A stretch of 64,000 nucleotides of DNA. It comes from Actinomadura luzonensis. Its GTDB lineage: Bacteria > Actinomycetota > Actinomycetes > Streptosporangiales > Streptosporangiaceae. The first letter of the stretch is position 1; the number at the start of each line of letters is the position of its first letter. The position numbers and the translations under genes were made by a program. Under the pieces are notes generated by a model. It was not told the DNA's origin and ran no database searches. It worked only from the letters and a program-made list of their open reading frames with translations. This document shows, piece by piece, positions 52,974-61,264 of this stretch. The DNA lies in the NCBI RefSeq assembly GCF_022664455.2, contig NZ_JAKRKC020000001.1, positions 4,965,001 to 5,029,000 of the forward strand. The letters are read 5' to 3'.

Positions 52974-53338
52974 CGCAGTTCCTCCCTGATGAAGGCCTCC
53001 TTGTCGGGCACCTGCGCGGGGGCGGGCAGGAAGCGCAGCAGGCGGGCCGCGCGGGGCGAGAGCCGCTCCACCGTCCACGGCTCGTCCCAGACGACCTCCA
53101 CCTCGGCCCGCTCCACGCCGGGCTGCTCCTCGATGCGCTCGCGGACCTCGGTGAGCACGCGGGCGGCGAACGGGCACCAGCCCGTCGTCAGCAGCAGCTC
53201 GACCCTGGCCCGGCCGCCGCCGTCCAGCTCGACCGAGCGGATCAGGCCCATCTCGACGACCGAGATGCCCTTCTCCCGGCAGCACGGGTCGTACACCCCG
53301 GACAGCGCCTGACTGGCCCACTGCGGTATATCCGGCAT
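52970..53338 (-). CDS. MIP18/DUF59-family metal-sulfur cluster assembly factor
   Basis: A 122-residue protein with the DUF59 (MIP18/PaaD/SufT) fold: IPQWASQALSGVYDPCCREK, VEMGLIRSVELDGGGRARVE, TGWCPFAARVLTEVRERIEE and the C-terminal VEVVWDEPWTVERLSP. The DPCC Cys pair is typical. Members help mature metalloenzymes. Overlap with the amidohydrolase start (ATGA) implies co-translation, so this may be its dedicated metallation factor. It is divergent from the IclR gene. Confidence 0.88.
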   Translation of the reverse strand: MPDIPQWASQALSGVYDPCCREKGISVVEMGLIRSVELDGGGRARVELLLTTGWCPFAARVLTEVRERIEEQPGVERAEVEVVWDEPWTVERLSPRAARLLRFLPAPAQVPDKEAFIREELR

Positions 53339-53409
53339 GTCCTCATCGTCGGACGGGTGTGTCGCCTGGGGTAGGCGTCCCGATTTCAGATGGCGCAGAT
53401 GCTGGGACG

Positions 53410-54153
53410 GTGACCGGTGACCCAGAGCCCAGCGACCTGATCCGCAGCGTCTCCCGCGCGCTCCGCGTCCTGGAGGAGGTGGCGCGGGCCGACCGGCCCC
53501 TGCCGGTCAAGGTGATCGCCCGCCGGTGCGGGCTCAACCTGTCCACCTCCTACCACCTGGTCCGCACCCTGTGCTACGAGGGCTACCTGCACCGGCGGCC
53601 GGAGGGCGACTACCTGCTCGGGTCGAAGGTGGCCGAGCGCTTCCACGACATGCTGGACGCCTTCGAACGGCCGCCGCACGCCGGGGCCGTGCTGCGCCAC
53701 CTGGCCGCCGTGACCGGGCACACCGCCTACCTGGCGCAGCTCGCCGACGGGCGGCTGCTGGTGGTGGACGTGGCCGAGGGGCCGCGCTCGCCGTGGCTGG
53801 AGGACCTGCAGGCGGGGCTGGAGACCGCGCCGCACGCGACCGCGCTGGGCAAGGCGCTGCTGCTCGCGCTGCCGCCGCGCGACCGGCGGGCGGTGCTGAT
53901 GACGTACGGGCGGCTGCCCCGCTTCACCGCCGCGACCCCGGCCACCATGGAGGACGTGGAGGAGGAGCTGGCCCGGCTGCGGCCGGGGCAGGTGGTGGAG
54001 GAGCACGGGCAGTTCCGGGAGCAGGTGGCGTGCGCGGGGGCGGTGGTGCCGGGGACGGCCTGGGCGATCGGCCTGTCCACGCGCGGCCTGGAGGTCCCGG
54101 CCCCGGCCGCCGCCCTGCTGGCCGAGGCGGCGCGGGACCTATCCTCTTCCTGA
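53410..54153 (+). CDS. IclR-family transcriptional regulator
   Basis: 247 residues from GTG 53410 (an in-frame GTG at 53359 gives 17 more). The winged helix contains SRALRVLEEVARADRPLPVK and GLNLSTSYHLVRTLCYEGYL; the effector domain has the IclR signature HATALGKALLLALPPRDRRA and VACAGAVVPGTAWAIGLSTRG. It faces the DUF59/amidohydrolase pair across at most 70 bp, so it probably controls them. The inducer is unknown. Confidence 0.92.
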   Translation: MTGDPEPSDLIRSVSRALRVLEEVARADRPLPVKVIARRCGLNLSTSYHLVRTLCYEGYLHRRPEGDYLLGSKVAERFHDMLDAFERPPHAGAVLRHLAAVTGHTAYLAQLADGRLLVVDVAEGPRSPWLEDLQAGLETAPHATALGKALLLALPPRDRRAVLMTYGRLPRFTAATPATMEDVEEELARLRPGQVVEEHGQFREQVACAGAVVPGTAWAIGLSTRGLEVPAPAAALLAEAARDLSSS

Positions 54154-54199
54154 CGACAGTCATCGACGACACCGCTGCGACGATCGGAGCCGGCCGGGC

Positions 54200-54850
54200 A
54201 TGAAAGTGATCATCTTCGGGGCGACCGGCATGATCGGGCGGGCCGCGCTGCGGGAGTGCCTGCTGGACGAGCGGGTCACGGACGTGCTCACGGTGGGCCG
54301 GGCGGCCACCGGCGTCACCCATCCCAAGCTGCGCGAGGTCGTCCACGCCGACCTGTTCGACCTGTCGCCGATCGAGGACCGGCTGGCCGGCCACGACGCG
54401 TGCTTCTTCTGCCTCGGCGTCTCCTCGGCCGGGATGAGCGAGCGCGACTACCGGCGCCTCACCTACGACCTCACGGTCGCCGCGGGCCGCACGCTGGCCC
54501 GGCTCAACCCCGGCTCCGCCTTCGTGTACGTCTCCGGCGCCGGCACCGACGCCCAGGGCCGGGCCATGTGGGCCCGGGTCAAGGGCGAGACCGAGAACGC
54601 GCTGCTGGGGATGGACCTGCGGGCGTACATGTTCCGGCCCGGCTACATCCAGCCGATGCACGGCGTCACCTCCCGCACCCGGCTCTACCGGCTCGGCTAC
54701 GTGGTGACCAGGCCGCTCTACCCGGTGCTGCGGCGGATGTTCCCGGCCTCGGTGCTGACCAGCGAGCAGCTGGCCAAGGCCATGATCACCGCCGCCGCGG
54801 ACGGCGCCCCGGAACGCGTCCTCGGCCCGGCGGGCATCAACGCCCTCTGA
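54200..54850 (+). CDS. NAD(P)-binding atypical SDR protein
   Basis: A 216-residue Rossmann-fold protein starting MKVIIFGATGMIGRAALREC (GxxGxxG). It includes HADLFDLSPIEDRLAG, ACFFCLGVSSAGMSERDYRR and YVSGAGTDAQGRAMWARVKG with a Lys in the position of the SDR catalytic Lys. This is the NAD(P)H-binding/HTATIP2-like branch of atypical SDRs, some of which are reductases or regulatory proteins. It follows the IclR gene by 46 bp on the same strand and overlaps the convergent MFS gene by 14 bp. Confidence 0.87.
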   Translation: MKVIIFGATGMIGRAALRECLLDERVTDVLTVGRAATGVTHPKLREVVHADLFDLSPIEDRLAGHDACFFCLGVSSAGMSERDYRRLTYDLTVAAGRTLARLNPGSAFVYVSGAGTDAQGRAMWARVKGETENALLGMDLRAYMFRPGYIQPMHGVTSRTRLYRLGYVVTRPLYPVLRRMFPASVLTSEQLAKAMITAAADGAPERVLGPAGINAL

Positions 54851-56123
54851 GCCGGGCGGGCGCGAGCGGCACCGCCAGGAACGCGGCCGCGGCGGCGAAC
54901 GCCCACACCGCCTCCCACGACCAGGCGGCGAGCACGAGCGGGATCAGCAGCGGGGTGAGGAAAGCCGCCCCGAACACCGTCGTCCCCTCCAGGCCCAGCG
55001 CCGTCCCGGCCCGGGCCGGGCCCGCCATGGCGGCGATCTCCGTGTAGGCGACGCCGTGCCAGGAGTTGGCCAGCAGGCCGCCGAGGGCGAGCGCCGCGAC
55101 GGCCAGCGGGGTGGGCGCCCCGGCCAGCGCGGCGACGGCCGCCATGGCGACGCCGGTCAGCACGCCGATCCCGCGCAGGACGGTCCGGCGGTCGCCGCGC
55201 CGGTCGGTGTGGCGGCCCGCCCAGATGCGGGCCGCGCCGCCGCCGAGCTGGGCGATCACGACCGTGACGCTGGCCAGGGTGGCGCCCGCGCCCTTGGTGT
55301 CGTGCAGGAAGATGGCGGTGAAGGCGAGGACGGCGAACTGCGGGACGGTCAGGAGTGCGCTGGCCAGGGCCACCCGCCACACGTCCCACCGCGCCAGCGG
55401 CGACCGTCCCCCCGCCGCTCCCTCCCCTCGCCCGGCCGGCTCCCCCTTCTCAAGGAGCAGAGCGGGCGCGGGCATGGCCGCGGGGGCCGCAGCGAGCGCG
55501 GAGACCGGGGTGGGGACGGGGGTGGGGGTGGGGGCGGGCTCGTGGAGCCAGCGGTGGGTGGCGGCGGCGGCCAGGAGGCAGAGGAGGGCCGGGGCCGCGT
55601 AGACGGCGCGGAAGCCGTAGGCGTGAGCCAGCCACGGCAGCAGCGCCACCCCCACCGCCCCGCCCGCCGGCACGGCCGTCTGCCGGATGCTCATGGCGAG
55701 CCCCCGCTCCCCCTCGGCGAACCAGGTCATGACGGCCCGCCCCGACGCGCCGTTGACGCTGCCGCCGAGCGCCCCGGCGGCGAACATGCAGGCGGCCAGC
55801 GCCACCGTCCCCACCCCGCCGCCCGGGGCGGCGGCGAGCGCCATCCCCGCCAGCAGCAGCCCGGTCGAGGTCAGCCCGACGAGCAGGATGCGCCGGTCGC
55901 CGTACCGGTCGGTCAGCAGGCCCCACACCAGGTCGGACACCGCCACGCCCAGCCCGAGGCAGGCCAGCACCGCGCCGAGCGCGCCGAGGCTGAGCCCGTA
56001 GCCGGCGCGCATCGCGACGCCGGTGACCGGCAGCCCGGAGAACATCGCAGAGAAGGCGCCCTGCGCGCCCACGCCCACGGCCAGCACCACCCATCGGTGC
56101 CGGGGTCCGCCCACGATCGCCAT
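54837..56123 (-). CDS. MFS transporter
   Basis: 428 residues from ATG 56123, with GAGGAG 6 nt upstream. Twelve hydrophobic helices in two halves are separated by a Pro/Ala-rich loop (about 205-240). The motif-A-like loop is DLVWGLLTDRYGDRRILLVG in the first half and ARIWAGRHTDRRGDRRTVLR in the second. The substrate is not predictable. The gene is divergent from the CGNR regulator with two matching inverted repeats between them, so its expression is probably repressed by that regulator. Confidence 0.92.
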   Translation of the reverse strand: MAIVGGPRHRWVVLAVGVGAQGAFSAMFSGLPVTGVAMRAGYGLSLGALGAVLACLGLGVAVSDLVWGLLTDRYGDRRILLVGLTSTGLLLAGMALAAAPGGGVGTVALAACMFAAGALGGSVNGASGRAVMTWFAEGERGLAMSIRQTAVPAGGAVGVALLPWLAHAYGFRAVYAAPALLCLLAAAATHRWLHEPAPTPTPVPTPVSALAAAPAAMPAPALLLEKGEPAGRGEGAAGGRSPLARWDVWRVALASALLTVPQFAVLAFTAIFLHDTKGAGATLASVTVVIAQLGGGAARIWAGRHTDRRGDRRTVLRGIGVLTGVAMAAVAALAGAPTPLAVAALALGGLLANSWHGVAYTEIAAMAGPARAGTALGLEGTTVFGAAFLTPLLIPLVLAAWSWEAVWAFAAAAAFLAVPLAPARLRGR

Positions 56124-56139
56124 GACACTCCTCAAGGAA

Positions 56140-56201
56140 GTAACCCGATTAAACGGTTACTCACCTTGGCAGCGCCCGAAGTAACTTGTCAATCCGGTTA
56201 C
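56140..56201. promoter_or_regulatory. Twin inverted-repeat operators between MFS and CGNR genes
   Basis: Two copies of GTAAC(C/T)-N9-GGTTAC, at 56140-56160 and 56181-56201, with centres 41 bp apart, about four helical turns. They lie between the start codons of the divergent MFS and CGNR genes, one near each. This is a typical operator arrangement for a local regulator. Confidence 0.75.
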
Positions 56202-56210
56202 CATGGCGTC

Positions 56211-56747
56211 GTGGACTTCATCTTCGTCAGCGGCGACCTGAGCCTCGACCTGGCCTGCACGGTCGGCCACCGGCGCAGCGCCCGCATCGACCTGCTGCCG
56301 TCCCCCGCCGACCTGGCCCGCTGGACGGTCGCGGCCGGCCTCCTCGACGCTCCCCCGCCCGCGACGGCCGCCGACCTGCGCCTGGCCGTCGAACTGCGCG
56401 AGGCCGTCTACCGGCTGGCCGACGCGGCCCGCACGGGCGCGACGCCCGACCCGGCCGACCGCGACGCGCTCAACCGGGCGGCCGCGCACCCGCCGGTCAC
56501 CGTGACGCTCGGCGAGCACGGCGTGGCGCACGGCGGGGACGTCCGGGCGGCGCTGTCCAGCGTCGCCCGCGCCGCCGCCGAGCTGCTGGGCGGCCCGCGA
56601 GCCGCGTTCATCAGGGAGTGCGAGGCGGCGCCGTGCACCCGGCTCTACCTCGACACCTCCCATCGCCGCGCCCGCCGCTGGTGCGACATGCGGACGTGCG
56701 GCAACCGGGCCAAGGCCGCCGCCTTCCGCGCCCGGCACCAGACCTGA
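56211..56747 (+). CDS. CGNR zinc-finger transcriptional regulator
   Basis: 178 residues from GTG 56211. The C-terminal CGNR finger is present: CTRLYLDTSHRRARRWCDMR and then TCGNRAKAAAFRAR, with four Cys to bind zinc. The N-terminal ABATE domain (LSLDLACTVGHRRSARIDLL, LAVELREAVYRLADAARTG) is the usual sensor. The second operator overlaps the region just before its start, implying autoregulation. The divergent MFS gene is its likely target. Confidence 0.92.
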   Translation: MDFIFVSGDLSLDLACTVGHRRSARIDLLPSPADLARWTVAAGLLDAPPPATAADLRLAVELREAVYRLADAARTGATPDPADRDALNRAAAHPPVTVTLGEHGVAHGGDVRAALSSVARAAAELLGGPRAAFIRECEAAPCTRLYLDTSHRRARRWCDMRTCGNRAKAAAFRARHQT

Positions 56748-56835
56748 GGGCGAGGCGGGCGAGGAGGCACGGGATGATGGAATAACCGGGAGGGCGCGAG
56801 CGCTACCGTAGCCGTTAAAGATTCAACAGTCATGG

Positions 56836-57942
56836 ATGGTGACTAAAGTGCAGTTCGGAATCTTCACCGTGGGCGACGTGACCATGGACCCCACGACGGG
56901 CAGGACGCCGACCGAGCACGAGCGGATCAAGGCTATGGTGACGATCGCGCTCAAGGCCGAGGAGGTCGGCCTGGACGTGTTCGCGACCGGCGAGCACCAC
57001 AACCCGCCGTTCGTGCCGTCCTCCCCCACGACCATGCTCGGCTACATCGCGGCCCGCACCGAGCGGCTGATCCTGTCCACCGCCACGACGCTCATCACCA
57101 CCAACGACCCGGTGAAGATCGCCGAGGACTTCGCCATGCTCCAGCACCTGGCGGGCGGCCGGGTGGACGTGATGATGGGCCGGGGCAACACCGGCCCGGT
57201 CTACCCGTGGTTCGGCCAGGACATCCGCCAGGGCATCCCGCTGGCCGTCGAGAACTACGCGCTGCTGCACCGGCTGTGGCGCGAGGACGTGGTGGACTGG
57301 GAGGGCCGCTTCCGCACGCCGTTGCAGGGCTTCACCTCGACGCCGCGCCCCCTGGACGGGGTGCCGCCGTTCGTGTGGCACGGCTCGATCCGCAGCCCCG
57401 AGATCGCCGAGCAGGCCGCCTACTACGGCGACGGCTTCTTCGCCAACAACATCTTCTGGCCGAAGGACCACTTCCAGCGGCTCATCGCCCTCTACCGCCG
57501 GCGCTACGCCCACTACGGCCACGGCACGGCGGAGCAGGCGATCGTCGGGCTCGGCGGGCAGGTGTTCATGCGCAAGAACTCCCAGGACGCGATCAGGGAG
57601 TTCCGCCCGTACTTCGACGTCGCCCCGGTGTACGGCCACGGCCCCTCGCTGGAGGAGTTCATGGCCGAGACGCCGCTGACCGTCGGCAGCCCGCAGCAGG
57701 TCATCGAGCGGACGCTGCAGTTCCGGGACTACTTCGGCGACTACCAGCGCCAGCTCTTCCTCATGGACCACGCGGGCCTGCCGCTGAAGACCGTGCTGGA
57801 GCAGCTCGACCTGCTGGGCGAGGAGGTCGTGCCGGTGCTGCGCAAGGAGTTCGCCAAGGGCCGGCCGGCCGAGGTGCCCGACGCGCCGACGCACGCCTCC
57901 CTGCTGGCCGCCAAGCAGGCGGCCACCCCCGCGGAAGTCTGA
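56836..57942 (+). CDS. FMN-dependent luciferase-like monooxygenase (CE1758-type)
   Basis: 368 residues from ATG 56836. The luciferase-like TIM-barrel shows VQFGIFTVGDVTMDPTTGR, VFATGEHHNPPFVPSSPTTM, LSTATTLITTNDPVKIAEDF, GRVDVMMGRGNTGPVYPWFG and GSIRSPEIAEQAAYYGDGFF. It uses reduced FMN and O2 to oxidise a small molecule. The next gene encodes an FMN reductase, a pairing that occurs repeatedly in actinobacteria. The region before the start lacks a good ribosome binding site, so a leaderless transcript is possible. The substrate is unknown. Confidence 0.92.
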   Translation: MVTKVQFGIFTVGDVTMDPTTGRTPTEHERIKAMVTIALKAEEVGLDVFATGEHHNPPFVPSSPTTMLGYIAARTERLILSTATTLITTNDPVKIAEDFAMLQHLAGGRVDVMMGRGNTGPVYPWFGQDIRQGIPLAVENYALLHRLWREDVVDWEGRFRTPLQGFTSTPRPLDGVPPFVWHGSIRSPEIAEQAAYYGDGFFANNIFWPKDHFQRLIALYRRRYAHYGHGTAEQAIVGLGGQVFMRKNSQDAIREFRPYFDVAPVYGHGPSLEEFMAETPLTVGSPQQVIERTLQFRDYFGDYQRQLFLMDHAGLPLKTVLEQLDLLGEEVVPVLRKEFAKGRPAEVPDAPTHASLLAAKQAATPAEV

Positions 57943-57967
57943 CCCCGATCCAGGCAAGGAGAGATTC

Positions 57968-58582
57968 ATGAAGCTCGTCGTCGTCACGGCGGGGCTCACC
58001 CAGCCCTCCTCGACCCGGCTGCTGGCCGACCGCCTCGCCGAGGCGGCGGCCCGGCGCCTGGCCGGGCACGAGCCGGACGTGCGCGTGATCGAGCTGCGCG
58101 AGCTGGCCGGGGACGTGGCCAACGCCTTCGTCACCGGCTTCCCCGGCGCCCGGCTGCGCGAGGCGCTGGAGGCCGTCACGGCGGCCGACGGGCTCATCGC
58201 GGTCACGCCCATCTTCAGCGGCTCCTACAGCGGCCTGTTCAAGTCGTTCTTCGACGTGCTGGACAACACGGCGCTGACCGGCAAGCCGGTGCTGATCGCG
58301 GCGACCGGCGGCACCGCCCGGCACTCGCTGGCGCTGGAGCACGCGCTGCGGCCGTTGTTCGCCTACCTGCGGGCCGTCGTCGTCCCGACCGCCGTCTACG
58401 CGGCGGCCGAGGACTGGGGCGGCGCGCAGGACGCCTTCACCGACGGGCTCGGCGAGCGGGTCGAGCGGGCGGCGGAGGAACTGGCCGGCCTGCTGCTGCA
58501 CCGTGTGCCGGCGGCCGGGCAGGAGCCGGAGGAGGTCGTGCCGTTCGAGGAGCAGCTCGCGGCACTTCGCCCGAAGCGGTAG
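57968..58582 (+). CDS. NADPH-dependent FMN reductase (CE1759-type)
   Basis: 204 residues from ATG 57968, 25 bp after the monooxygenase, with AAGGAGA upstream. The flavodoxin-like fold is shown by VVTAGLTQPSSTRLLADRLA (phosphate loop), GLIAVTPIFSGSYSGLFKSF and VLIAATGGTARHSLALEH. It should supply FMNH2 to the upstream monooxygenase, forming a two-component system. Confidence 0.92.
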   Translation: MKLVVVTAGLTQPSSTRLLADRLAEAAARRLAGHEPDVRVIELRELAGDVANAFVTGFPGARLREALEAVTAADGLIAVTPIFSGSYSGLFKSFFDVLDNTALTGKPVLIAATGGTARHSLALEHALRPLFAYLRAVVVPTAVYAAAEDWGGAQDAFTDGLGERVERAAEELAGLLLHRVPAAGQEPEEVVPFEEQLAALRPKR

Positions 58583-58605
58583 TTTCCCACCAGTCACGCG
58601 AGTAT

Positions 58606-58634
58606 GGTTCGTTAGGAATCTTTCCTAACGAACC
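58606..58634. promoter_or_regulatory. 29-bp perfect palindrome upstream of chitosanase
   Basis: Arms GGTTCGTTAGGAA and TTCCTAACGAACC around TCT form a perfect inverted repeat ending 10 bp before the chitosanase GTG. The core TTAGGAA-N3-TTCCTAA resembles the CsnR operator I recall upstream of Streptomyces chitosanase genes. Its position fits repressor binding over the promoter or start region. Confidence 0.8.
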
Positions 58635-58644
58635 AGGAGCTTCT

Positions 58645-59421
58645 GTGCTGACAGCCACCCTCCTGACCCTCTCCCTCGCCCTCGGCGGCGCCCCCGCGAG
58701 CACGGCCTCCGCCGACCTCACCGACCCGCACAAGAAGGACATCGCGATGCAGCTGGTGTCCAGCGCGGAGAACTCCTCCCTCGACTGGAAGGCCCAGTAC
58801 GGCTACATCGAGGACATCGAGGACGAGCGCGGCTACACGGCGGGGATCATCGGCTTCTGCTCCGGCACCGGCGACATGCTGGAGCTGGTCGAGCTCTACG
58901 CGCAGCGCAAGCCGGGCAACGTGCTGGCCAAGTACCTGCCCGCGCTGCGCAAGGTCAACGGCACCGACTCGCACGCCGGCCTCGACCCGACCTTCACCAA
59001 GGACTGGCGGACCGCCGCCAAGGACCCCGTCTTCCAGCAGGCCCAGAACGACGAGCGCGACCGCGTCTACTTCGACCCGGCGGTCGGCCAGGCCAAGAAG
59101 GACGGCCTGCGCGCGCTCGGCCAGTTCGTCTACTACGACGCCATGGTCATGCACGGCCCCGGCAGCGACAAGCTCAGCTTCGGCGGCATCAGGAAGGCCG
59201 CCCTGGCCAAGGCCAAGCCCCCGGCGCAGGGCGGCAGCGAGGTGACCTACCTCAACGCCTTCCTCGACGCGCGCAAGGCCGCGATGAAGGCCGAGGAGGC
59301 GCACGAGGACACCACCCGGGTGGACACCATGCAGCGGGTGTTCCTGAAGAACGGCAACCTCGACCTGAACCCGCCGCTGACCTGGAAGGTGTACGGCGAC
59401 AGCTACACGATCAAGAGCTAG
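58645..59421 (+). CDS. csn: Secreted chitosanase, glycoside hydrolase family 46
   Basis: 258 residues from GTG 58645, with AGGAG 8 nt upstream. A hydrophobic signal-like segment of about 23 residues lacks the usual N-terminal Lys/Arg, which is unusual. The mature part is a GH46 chitosanase: MQLVSSAENSSLDWKAQYGY with catalytic Glu42, then IEDERGYTAGIIGFCSGTGD with Asp60; the 18-residue spacing equals that of Glu22/Asp40 in CsnN174. Downstream it keeps DERDRVYFDPAVGQAKKDGL. It hydrolyses chitosan outside the cell. An IS1634-type element is inserted exactly at the stop codon, leaving the protein intact. Confidence 0.94.
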   Translation: MLTATLLTLSLALGGAPASTASADLTDPHKKDIAMQLVSSAENSSLDWKAQYGYIEDIEDERGYTAGIIGFCSGTGDMLELVELYAQRKPGNVLAKYLPALRKVNGTDSHAGLDPTFTKDWRTAAKDPVFQQAQNDERDRVYFDPAVGQAKKDGLRALGQFVYYDAMVMHGPGSDKLSFGGIRKAALAKAKPPAQGGSEVTYLNAFLDARKAAMKAEEAHEDTTRVDTMQRVFLKNGNLDLNPPLTWKVYGDSYTIKS

Positions 59422-61148
59422 CCCCGTTTTCCGCACGTGCGTGATCTTCAGCGGAGGTCTCGTGGATCGATGTCGAGGAGGTCCAGGAGATGGAGTTGGA
59501 GGTCGGTGGGTTGCGGGATGGTCGGGGGTGACTGGCCGGTGCCCGGGATCAGCCGGATACCGGCCAGCGCGTCGAGGATGAGCCTGCCGGTGGGGATCGC
59601 GGGCCGTCCGGCGTACAGGCCGTTGACCTTGGTCTGGCCGCGGGCGGTGAGGGCCTGGCGGGCCTGGCGTTCGATCAGGCAGAAGATGAGCAGGGCCAGG
59701 CAGATGACGGTGATCAGTGCGTGGATGCGGCGGTTGTTCTTCAGATACAGCTGGGTGACGGCCAGCGGGCCTTTGAAGGCCTGGTAGCGGCGTTCGACGG
59801 CTTCTTGGCCTTTGTAGTGGCGCAGCACCTGTTCGGCGTCGGCGGCCTCGGGGGGCAGGTTGGTGAGCAGGGCGTACCAGCCGTCGGTAGCGGCGTCGGC
59901 GTCGATCGCGCTCTGGTCGAAGTGCCAGACCAGGGTGGGTTTGCCGGTGGCAGGGTCGGTGCCGGCCTGGGCGGTCAGGTAGGTGCCGACCCGGCGGTCG
60001 CGGCCGATCGCGGCGAGGCGGTCGGCGACGGCCTGCTCGGTGGGGTAGTGGCGGCTGCCCAGGCCGCGTTCCAGCCGGGCCAGGTCGTCGCGGGCGCGAT
60101 CGAGTTTCTTGGCCCGGGCGGTGGCGGCGGCCTGGGCGCGGGCGGAGGAGTGCACGAAGATGCGCCGCAGCGTCAGGATCGGGTCCTTCTTGCGCGGCCC
60201 GGCCAGCGTCATGGCGTCGTCCTCGTGCACGTGCCAGAGGCCGCGCCGGTCAGCGCTCTTGCGCTCGTCCCGGGCGGCGACGTAATCCACCCGGGTCGCG
60301 TCGGCGAGCTTCTGACCGGCCAGGGCCGCGGCGCCGACGTACTGCTTGGAGGCCGGCGCGATGAAGGACACCCCCGCCCTGTCCATGGCGGCCAGGTTGG
60401 CATACGAGATCAGCTTGGAATCGCCGATCATGAGCATGCGGTGCGGGCCGGCCAGCTTCTGCAGGCCCTGCATGGCGCCGATGACCTGCCCGACCTCACC
60501 GGCCGCGCCGTCGTAGGCGCGGTGGAAGACCGGGATCGCGCCATCAGCGGCCACCGCGATCCCGGCCTGGACCTGCTTCAGGTCCGGCCGCCGGTCCTTG
60601 GGGTGACCAAAACGCGGCGTCGCGTATCCGGGCTCGGGCTGGGGGTAGTCGCCGTGCAGCGAGATCGAGGTCATGTCCCAGTGCAGGCGGGTCACCTCGA
60701 TGCCGAACGCCTCGATCGCGGCCAGCCCGACCGACCCGGCCAGCTGGTCCAGATGCGGGGCGATGGCATCCAGCGCGCGGCCGATCCGGTCATCGTTGAG
60801 CAGTTCGGCATCGGTCCCGAACGCCTCACCCACCGCCCAGGCGCGCGCCCAGTCCTGCACGTGCACCAGCGGCGCGGGCGAGGTCAGCCGGTTGGCCACC
60901 AGCACCTCGATCACCTGACCATGAGTCAGCTGCGCGACATCACGCACCGGGCAGGCCGCATCCACCAGCTCCCGAATCCGCAGCCGCGAGCAGAACCCCG
61001 CGATCACCGGTAATGCTCCGAGCATCTTCTCGACACTGGCCTGGCCCCACTGCGCATGCTGTCTCACCCGCCACGTCCTACCGTGATGACGATCACCACA
61101 GCAACCCCGCGATCTTCAAACACCCGCACGTGCGGAAAACGGGGCTAG
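59418..61148 (-). mobile_element. IS1634-type insertion sequence with CTAG target duplication
   Basis: Perfect inverted repeats lie at 59419-59441 and 61125-61147, reading TAGCCCCGTTTTCCGCACGT inward. The flanks show CTAG at both ends (59418-59421 and 61145-61148), consistent with a 4-bp target duplication; if so, the repeats proper begin at CCCCG. The left copy of CTAG contains the chitosanase TAG stop. The element is about 1.7 kb and holds one intact transposase. Confidence 0.9.
59448..61067 (-). CDS. IS1634-family transposase
   Basis: 539 residues, starting near the right inverted repeat. The IS4-type DDE core is shown by VTRLHWDMTSISLHGDY (first Asp), RMLMIGDSKLISYANLAAMD (second Asp) and the C-terminal YKGQEAVERRYQAFKGPL with the YREK-like Glu. 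The length and VHSSARAQAAATARAKKLDR linker match IS1634/IS1549 relatives. The frame is intact and both inverted repeats are perfect, so recent and possibly active. Confidence 0.93.
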   Translation of the reverse strand: MRQHAQWGQASVEKMLGALPVIAGFCSRLRIRELVDAACPVRDVAQLTHGQVIEVLVANRLTSPAPLVHVQDWARAWAVGEAFGTDAELLNDDRIGRALDAIAPHLDQLAGSVGLAAIEAFGIEVTRLHWDMTSISLHGDYPQPEPGYATPRFGHPKDRRPDLKQVQAGIAVAADGAIPVFHRAYDGAAGEVGQVIGAMQGLQKLAGPHRMLMIGDSKLISYANLAAMDRAGVSFIAPASKQYVGAAALAGQKLADATRVDYVAARDERKSADRRGLWHVHEDDAMTLAGPRKKDPILTLRRIFVHSSARAQAAATARAKKLDRARDDLARLERGLGSRHYPTEQAVADRLAAIGRDRRVGTYLTAQAGTDPATGKPTLVWHFDQSAIDADAATDGWYALLTNLPPEAADAEQVLRHYKGQEAVERRYQAFKGPLAVTQLYLKNNRRIHALITVICLALLIFCLIERQARQALTARGQTKVNGLYAGRPAIPTGRLILDALAGIRLIPGTGQSPPTIPQPTDLQLHLLDLLDIDPRDLR

Positions 61149-61264
61149 CGCCGGACGGCGGCCGCACCGGCGCGTGGGCCGCCAAGCGGCGTCCAAGCCG
61201 CGTCCAAGTGCCTCTCCAGAGCGGGTTTCTAGGGTGTCCCGTGATCGCCGAAGACAGGAGAGAC

